Assembly (NCBI RefSeq): GCF_900176165.1
Contig: NZ_FWWU01000009.1
Location: forward strand, 152,501-216,500
Length of the DNA: 64,000 nucleotides
Direction of reading: 5' to 3'
Source of the DNA: Deinococcus hopiensis KR-140
Lineage (GTDB): Bacteria; Deinococcota; Deinococci; Deinococcales; Deinococcaceae
In this document: in pieces, positions 60,188 to 64,000 of the stretch
Layout of the letters: each line of letters opens with the position of its first letter
How positions within the stretch are numbered: the stretch's first letter is position 1
Notes under the pieces: model-generated
What the model was told of the DNA's origin: nothing
The model's database searches: none
Seen by the model: only the letters and a program-made list of their open reading frames with translations
Position numbers and translations under genes: made by a program

Positions 60188-60230
60188 CACCTGCAGCGCC
60201 GCCCTCCTCGTGGGGGCGGCGCTGCAGGTG
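60188..60230 (+). terminator. Terminator after rpsO
   Basis: 16-bp perfect stem CACCTGCAGCGCCGCC with its complement; 10 nt after the rpsO stop and also facing the convergent DUF2252 gene. Confidence 0.75.
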
Positions 60231-60239
60231 TCGGTCTGG

Positions 60240-61628
60240 TCAGTCCTCCGGGTGGGCCTCAGCCTCGATCTCGCCGCCACGAATTGCCTGCACCAGCTGA
60301 GCGTGGTCGCGCTCGGCCTGGTCAGCGTAGGCGGCGGCAAAGGCGGTCACGGCGCAGTCGAAGCGCTCGCCGCCGCCCATGTAGGCGCCCGTGACCGCCG
60401 CGTCGCCCGTGCGGGCGTGGGCCCGGGCCAGGGCCCAGCCGCACAGCTCGCCGATCTCCTCCAGGGTGCGGGAGCGTACGCGTTCCAGATCGAAGCGTCC
60501 CTTCATATCCCGCAGTTGCCGGACATAAAAGGTGTGCGGCCCGCACGTCGCCCAGCCCAGAAAGGGATCGGTGGCCGACTGCATCAGCTGCTGGCCGAAC
60601 ACCACGCGGTGTGCCGCACTGCGGGTCTCCGCCGCGCCGGCAAAGGGTTCAAGCACGCTGGAGCGGGCCTCCTTGGCCTGTAGGAATATCACGTCGTCGC
60701 CCTCTGCGGCCAGAAGCAGCACCAGCACGCGCCGTCCACAGCTGCCCACGCCCGTGACCTTCATCGCCCAGTCGGCGAGGTGGTAGCGCGCGAGCAGCGC
60801 CCGGCGGTCCGGAGGTACCGTGTCCAGATAGCAGCCGCGCACCTCGTCCAGCCAGCCGGAGACGTCCCAGCCCTCCAGGCGTGGGTCGTCGGTGTGGACC
60901 AGCAGCGGGGGATCATCCCGCAGCCGCCAGCCGTTTGGCGTCCGCTCGGCGAGCTTGCGCAGGGTATGCAAGTGGGTGCGCTCCCGCGCCCGGCTGAACA
61001 TCTCGTGGCCGTGCCGGCGGGTGTCGGCCCCCATGTCCGCGAGCGCCTCGGAAGCGTCGATGCGGTCGTACCACACGTCGAGGTGCGGCAGCGTGGCGTA
61101 GGTGCGGGTGTGGAGGCGGTAGGCGCGCACGGCCCCCTGCGCCGATGCGCGGGCCTCGCGCTCGGTATGCCCAGCGGTGCGTCCGGCCAGGACCAGGCTG
61201 GCGGCCAGCCGCTTGATGTCCCATTCCCAGGGGGCCCGCAGCGTCTCGTCGAAGTCGTTGAGATCGAAGACCAGGTGGCGCTCGCCGGTGGCAAAGGCCC
61301 CGAAGTTGGCACAGTGGGCGTCGCCGCTCGCCTGCACCCGTTCCCCGGTGACGGGCGTGCGGGCGAGATCTGCGGCCATCCGCCCCGCTGTGCCCCGAAA
61401 AAAGGCGAAGGGCGAGGCGGCCATCCGCCCGAAGCGCAGCGGCACGAGGTGCGGTAGGCAGCCCTCGGTTCCGGCCCGCAGCGTGGCCAGTACGTTGCGG
61501 TCTTCCTCTGGCGGCAGCAGGACCTCATGGGCGCTGCGGGGCAGGACGTGGCGCAGGTGGCGGCCCCAGGCCGTACGTTCCTCACGGGAGGGCAGGGGGC
61601 GCGAGGGCAGGACATGGGACACGGTCAC
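60240..61628 (-). CDS. DUF2252 family protein
   Basis: 462 aa. The family signatures are strong: HLVPLRFGRMAASPFAFFRG, VQASGDAHCANFGAFATGER, HLVFDLNDFDETLRAPWEWD and LKRLAAS-like IKRLAASLVLAGR, then VTGVGSCGRRVLVLLLAAEG and FLQAKEARSSVLEPF. The pattern suggests a kinase-like phosphotransferase fold, but activity is unknown. GTG 61628 with CACGCT 6 nt upstream. Confidence 0.9.
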   Translation of the reverse strand: MTVSHVLPSRPLPSREERTAWGRHLRHVLPRSAHEVLLPPEEDRNVLATLRAGTEGCLPHLVPLRFGRMAASPFAFFRGTAGRMAADLARTPVTGERVQASGDAHCANFGAFATGERHLVFDLNDFDETLRAPWEWDIKRLAASLVLAGRTAGHTEREARASAQGAVRAYRLHTRTYATLPHLDVWYDRIDASEALADMGADTRRHGHEMFSRARERTHLHTLRKLAERTPNGWRLRDDPPLLVHTDDPRLEGWDVSGWLDEVRGCYLDTVPPDRRALLARYHLADWAMKVTGVGSCGRRVLVLLLAAEGDDVIFLQAKEARSSVLEPFAGAAETRSAAHRVVFGQQLMQSATDPFLGWATCGPHTFYVRQLRDMKGRFDLERVRSRTLEEIGELCGWALARAHARTGDAAVTGAYMGGGERFDCAVTAFAAAYADQAERDHAQLVQAIRGGEIEAEAHPED

Positions 61629-61673
61629 TTTTCCAGCGTGCCACACCAGCAAGGCGCGTGCCAGATGGGGCCC

Positions 61674-62126
61674 TCAGTGCTCGCTTGCCTGGGGCCAGTC
61701 CCTTTCTTTCCTCATTCGCCAGTCGCCTTCGGGCACCGGGCGCACCCCTGGGCGGGAAAGCCGCGCCGTGTCCGCATACACGTAGACCCAGGCCGAAAGT
61801 TCCCGTCCGCCCTCCAGCCCCACCGTTACCTGCTCGCGGATGTACAGGGGCGGGGTGTCGTTGACGCCCTCCAGTTCGTCGAGGAAGGGCAGGGCACGGT
61901 CCCAGTCAGCGGGCGCGTAGGTGAGCACCTCGCCCAGCACCGTGTCTTCGGGGGCACCGGGCACGACGCCCGGGTACGCCTCAGGCAGGAGGTGCAGCAG
62001 CCGGTAACCGGACAGGAGGGCAGACACCGCCGTAAATGTGCCGCCCCGCCGCGCCACCGCCGCGTTGCGTTCGCCGGGCCGCAGGGTGCCGTACACGAAT
62101 ACACGGGTCAGGAGGGCCGCCGTCAT
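61674..62126 (-). CDS. Gamma-glutamylcyclotransferase/AIG2-like protein
   Basis: 150-aa GGCT-fold protein. The substrate loop VFVYGTLRPGERNAAV, LHLLPEAYPGVVPG, LGEVLTYAPADWDRALPFLD with the catalytic Glu in DELEGVN, and YIREQVTV are diagnostic. It would cleave gamma-glutamyl amines to 5-oxoproline; exact substrate unknown. Leaderless: TAGCAT lies 7 nt above ATG 62126. Confidence 0.9.
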   Translation of the reverse strand: MTAALLTRVFVYGTLRPGERNAAVARRGGTFTAVSALLSGYRLLHLLPEAYPGVVPGAPEDTVLGEVLTYAPADWDRALPFLDELEGVNDTPPLYIREQVTVGLEGGRELSAWVYVYADTARLSRPGVRPVPEGDWRMRKERDWPQASEH

Positions 62127-62133
62127 GGTCCTG

Positions 62134-62139
62134 ATGCTA
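62134..62139 (-). promoter_or_regulatory. -10 element (TAGCAT) of GGCT-like gene
   Basis: TANNNT hexamer 7 nt above ATG 62126. Confidence 0.5.
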
Positions 62140-62267
62140 GCGCCCACTGCATTTCTACGGCTGACGTGTTGTCCCGCCAGGACGAACCCAAATGGTAAAG
62201 GCGGAGTCTGGTGAGAACGAAACGAACGGCACACATGTCTGGGGTTAAGCGGCACAGACTGGAGCGC

Positions 62268-63425
62268 ATGAATGCCATTCGACTGGCCGCTTCGCGCGGC
62301 CTGGCGCTCACGCTGTCGCTGCTGCTCACGGCAGGGGCGCAGACGACGCCTTCCGCTGCCGCAACGCCCGGCCTGAAGAGCAAGATCCAGACGCAAGAAC
62401 CTGCGAAGATCGCTCCCAAAGCCCTGAGTGCCGCCGAGGCCTCTGCCCTCCGCGCCCTGTTCCAAAAGCTGCGCCCAGCCACCCTACGTCTGGAAGATTG
62501 CCCACCCACCAATTGCAGTGATCCCGGCGGTGTGGGCACCGGCTTTCTCATTGGGGACGGTTACGCGCTGACGGCCTATCACGTCGTTGCCGGGTCCAAG
62601 ACACTCAGCGCGCAGACCCTCGACAAGAAGCGTTACGCCGTGGAAGTCGTCGGCTATGACGAGCAGGCGGACATCGCCCTGCTGCGCGTCAACGTGCCGG
62701 GCGCAACGCCATTCATGCCGCTCGCGGCCCGGGGACCGGTTATCGGAGACCCCCTGCTGGGCATCGGCAACGGGGGCGGCGCATTCCTGACCTCCAAAAC
62801 GGGCCGCCTCATTGGTCTGAACGCCGATGCGGGCCGCGCGGACTTTCCCCCTGGCACTCTGGAGATGAATGCTCCCCTCGTGCCGGGTGACAGCGGCGGC
62901 CCCATCCTCAACGCGCAGGGCGAGGTGGTGGGCGTGGTGAGCTATATCCGCGTCAGGGGCGAGGACAACACCCCCGATTCCTTCGCCGTGCCGATTACGC
63001 GCGAAGATGCCCGGATTGCCAGCTTCCGCCAGGGCGTCAAGCGCAACGCGCCGATGATCGGCATCGGTCTGAACCTGCCGGGTGAGTTGCAGGGCGTTAG
63101 CGCTCTGCCCGCCGAGCACTTCGCTGATTTCAGCAAGTACTTTGATTTGGGTGAGACTCCCGGAGCGTTTTTCACCGACGTGACCAAGAACAGCCCTGCC
63201 GCCCGCGCCGGGCTGCAACCCCTGAACTACGATGCAAATGGCAAGCGGCTCTCCGGCGACATCGTAACGGCGGTGAACGGTCAGCGGGTGACCAACTTCT
63301 CGGACTTCCAGTACGCGGTGCGCCGCTACCAGCCTGGCGATACGGTCACATTGACCGTCCTCCGGGAGGGCAAGGAAATTCAGATCAAGTTGACGCTCGT
63401 GCCCAGCACGCAGGTCCGCAGCTAA
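62268..63425 (+). CDS. HtrA/DegP-like trypsin-fold serine protease with PDZ domain
   Basis: 385-aa secreted quality-control protease. Signal peptide MNAIRLAASRGLALTLSLLL. Catalytic triad: His in GYALTAYHVVAGSK, Asp in EQADIALLRV, Ser in VPGDSGGPILNAQG. One PDZ domain at the C-terminus (KNSPAARAGLQPLNYDANGK, DIVTAVNGQRVTNFSDFQYA). The ATG at 62268 has GGAG 5 nt upstream and begins the signal peptide; earlier in-frame codons are rejected. Confidence 0.92.
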   Translation: MNAIRLAASRGLALTLSLLLTAGAQTTPSAAATPGLKSKIQTQEPAKIAPKALSAAEASALRALFQKLRPATLRLEDCPPTNCSDPGGVGTGFLIGDGYALTAYHVVAGSKTLSAQTLDKKRYAVEVVGYDEQADIALLRVNVPGATPFMPLAARGPVIGDPLLGIGNGGGAFLTSKTGRLIGLNADAGRADFPPGTLEMNAPLVPGDSGGPILNAQGEVVGVVSYIRVRGEDNTPDSFAVPITREDARIASFRQGVKRNAPMIGIGLNLPGELQGVSALPAEHFADFSKYFDLGETPGAFFTDVTKNSPAARAGLQPLNYDANGKRLSGDIVTAVNGQRVTNFSDFQYAVRRYQPGDTVTLTVLREGKEIQIKLTLVPSTQVRS

Positions 63426-63447
63426 ACGTCCGGACCAACCGGTTCGG

Positions 63448-63474
63448 AGGAGGGGGACTCCCCTCCTTTTTTTG
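63448..63474 (+). terminator. Terminator of the protease gene
   Basis: AGGAGGGG / CCCCTCCT stem, 4-nt loop, then TTTTTT. Confidence 0.9.
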
Positions 63475-63528
63475 CCGGGGTGTTCTGTTGTGGAAAGAAT
63501 AAGCGAGAAGTATTAAGCCGATGCCCTC

Positions 63529-63552
63529 TTGACAATTCTGTCCAAAACAGAA
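63529..63552 (+). promoter_or_regulatory. -35 (TTGACA) plus RDRM palindrome TTCTGTCCAAAACAGAA
   Basis: TTGACA at 63529-63534 is followed after one base by the 17-bp palindrome 63536-63552 (6-bp arms, 5-bp centre), 11 bp above the ATG at 63563. It fits the DdrO-bound radiation/desiccation response motif of Deinococcus as I recall it. Confidence 0.7.
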
Positions 63553-63562
63553 AAATACAGAC

Positions 63563-64000
63563 ATGGAGAATCTGCTGAAAAAAGCCGGTGCGATGCTCGC
63601 GCACCTCGACATGTTCACCCACATGCTGCATCTGCGCGGGCTGCTGCAGCTGGCCGCCCATATGGAGGAGCGCGGTGACCGCGTAACCCTGATCTCGCCG
63701 GAGGCAATCACGCTGGTGGGCAACGACATGACCACCGATGCCAGCGTCACCACCACCAAGGGCGCGCTGATTGAGGCGGGCACGGCGTACAGCGTGCTCC
63801 GAACCCTCAAGGGGCACGACGCACCCGAGTACGCCGTTACGCGTGAGGAGCTCAAGGCGCTCAACGCCCGCGCCGTGTCCGAGCTGGAGGCGAGCGACGC
63901 CATGCGGGCCTTTGGGGACACGCTGGTCAAGATCGGTGTTCCGGCCTCGGCTCCTGCGCCTGCAGCTCCCGCCGACGCTGCTCCTGAGCGGCCTGCTCGT
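63563..64000 (+). CDS. RDRM-controlled gene of unknown function, 3' end outside the window
   Basis: 146 codons without a stop. An amphipathic N-terminus (MENLLKKAGAMLAHLDMFTH, then MLHLRGLLQLAAHMEERGD) leads to RVTLISPEAITLVGNDMTTD, LIEAGTAYSVLRTLKGHDAP, a helix and an Ala/Pro-rich tail (PASAPAPAAPADAAPERPAR). No enzymatic motif. The RDRM in its promoter puts it in the radiation/desiccation response regulon; a Ddr protein such as DdrD is a possibility but not confirmed from sequence. No Shine-Dalgarno is seen. Confidence 0.75.
   Translation, partial: MENLLKKAGAMLAHLDMFTHMLHLRGLLQLAAHMEERGDRVTLISPEAITLVGNDMTTDASVTTTKGALIEAGTAYSVLRTLKGHDAPEYAVTREELKALNARAVSELEASDAMRAFGDTLVKIGVPASAPAPAAPADAAPERPAR

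Overview
The window is high-GC chromosomal DNA from a Deinococcus-type bacterium. Three things point there. Many genes lack a Shine-Dalgarno sequence and instead carry a TANNNT -10 element 5-10 nt before the ATG/GTG, the leaderless-mRNA signature described for Deinococcus deserti. A 17-bp palindrome matching the radiation/desiccation response motif (RDRM) precedes the last gene. The gene set also fits: HU with an N-terminal extension, class II B12-dependent ribonucleotide reductase, futalosine-route menaquinone genes, and UbiX/IspD/IspE.

Layout. 1-2.4 kb: osmoprotectant ABC transporter genes (permease cut by the window edge, binding protein) and HU. 2.5-8 kb: a ThiF/MoeB-like enzyme divergent from a PlsY-like protein that is translationally coupled to a large TPR membrane protein, then a secreted CuAO_N/PKD protein. 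8-15 kb: proS with a Pro-rich leaderless micro-ORF in front, a ubiX-ispD-ispE operon, a cytochrome P450 and an MFS carrier. 14.6-20.2 kb: a two-component system plus ABC transporter locus (ATPase, membrane protein, permease, DUF1349, kinase, regulator) with a 20-bp palindrome upstream; a decayed Toprim gene on the other strand separates kinase and regulator. 21.7-27.5 kb: tRNA-Asp and tRNA-Phe, then a ~5.5-kb island bounded by a 66-bp duplication of tRNA-Phe. It carries an HsdR fragment, a WD40-like membrane protein, a DUF4279 protein, a HEAT-like protein and small genes, with no integrase visible.

27.6-37.8 kb is housekeeping and accessory: tRNA-Pro, M29 aminopeptidase, mgsA, a TetR regulator with its operator, ROK kinase, thioesterase, FtsB-like protein, cutA, tRNA-Trp, nth, MFS and a coiled-coil zinc-ribbon protein. 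38-41 kb is nrdJ behind a promoter built on two identical CTTGTACT octamers. 41-49 kb holds DUF1003, a PD-(D/E)XK-like protein, a GreA-family factor, a PQQ sugar dehydrogenase, der, a transposase remnant, a disordered membrane protein and an alkyltransferase-like protein; two copies of a ~125-bp dispersed repeat lie here at gene 3' ends. 49-53 kb is a menaquinone operon (mqnE ... mqnA) containing an AT-richer gene of unknown function locked in by 4-nt overlaps. 53-64 kb: CaCA antiporter, tldD-tldE, an HTH pseudogene, GNAT, DUF3006 plus ComEC-like hydrolase, tRNA-Thr, rpsO, DUF2252, a gamma-glutamylcyclotransferase-fold protein, an HtrA-like protease, and an RDRM-controlled gene cut by the window end.

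No CRISPR array, intact insertion sequence or rRNA was seen. All family calls come from reading motifs by eye; no database search was run.
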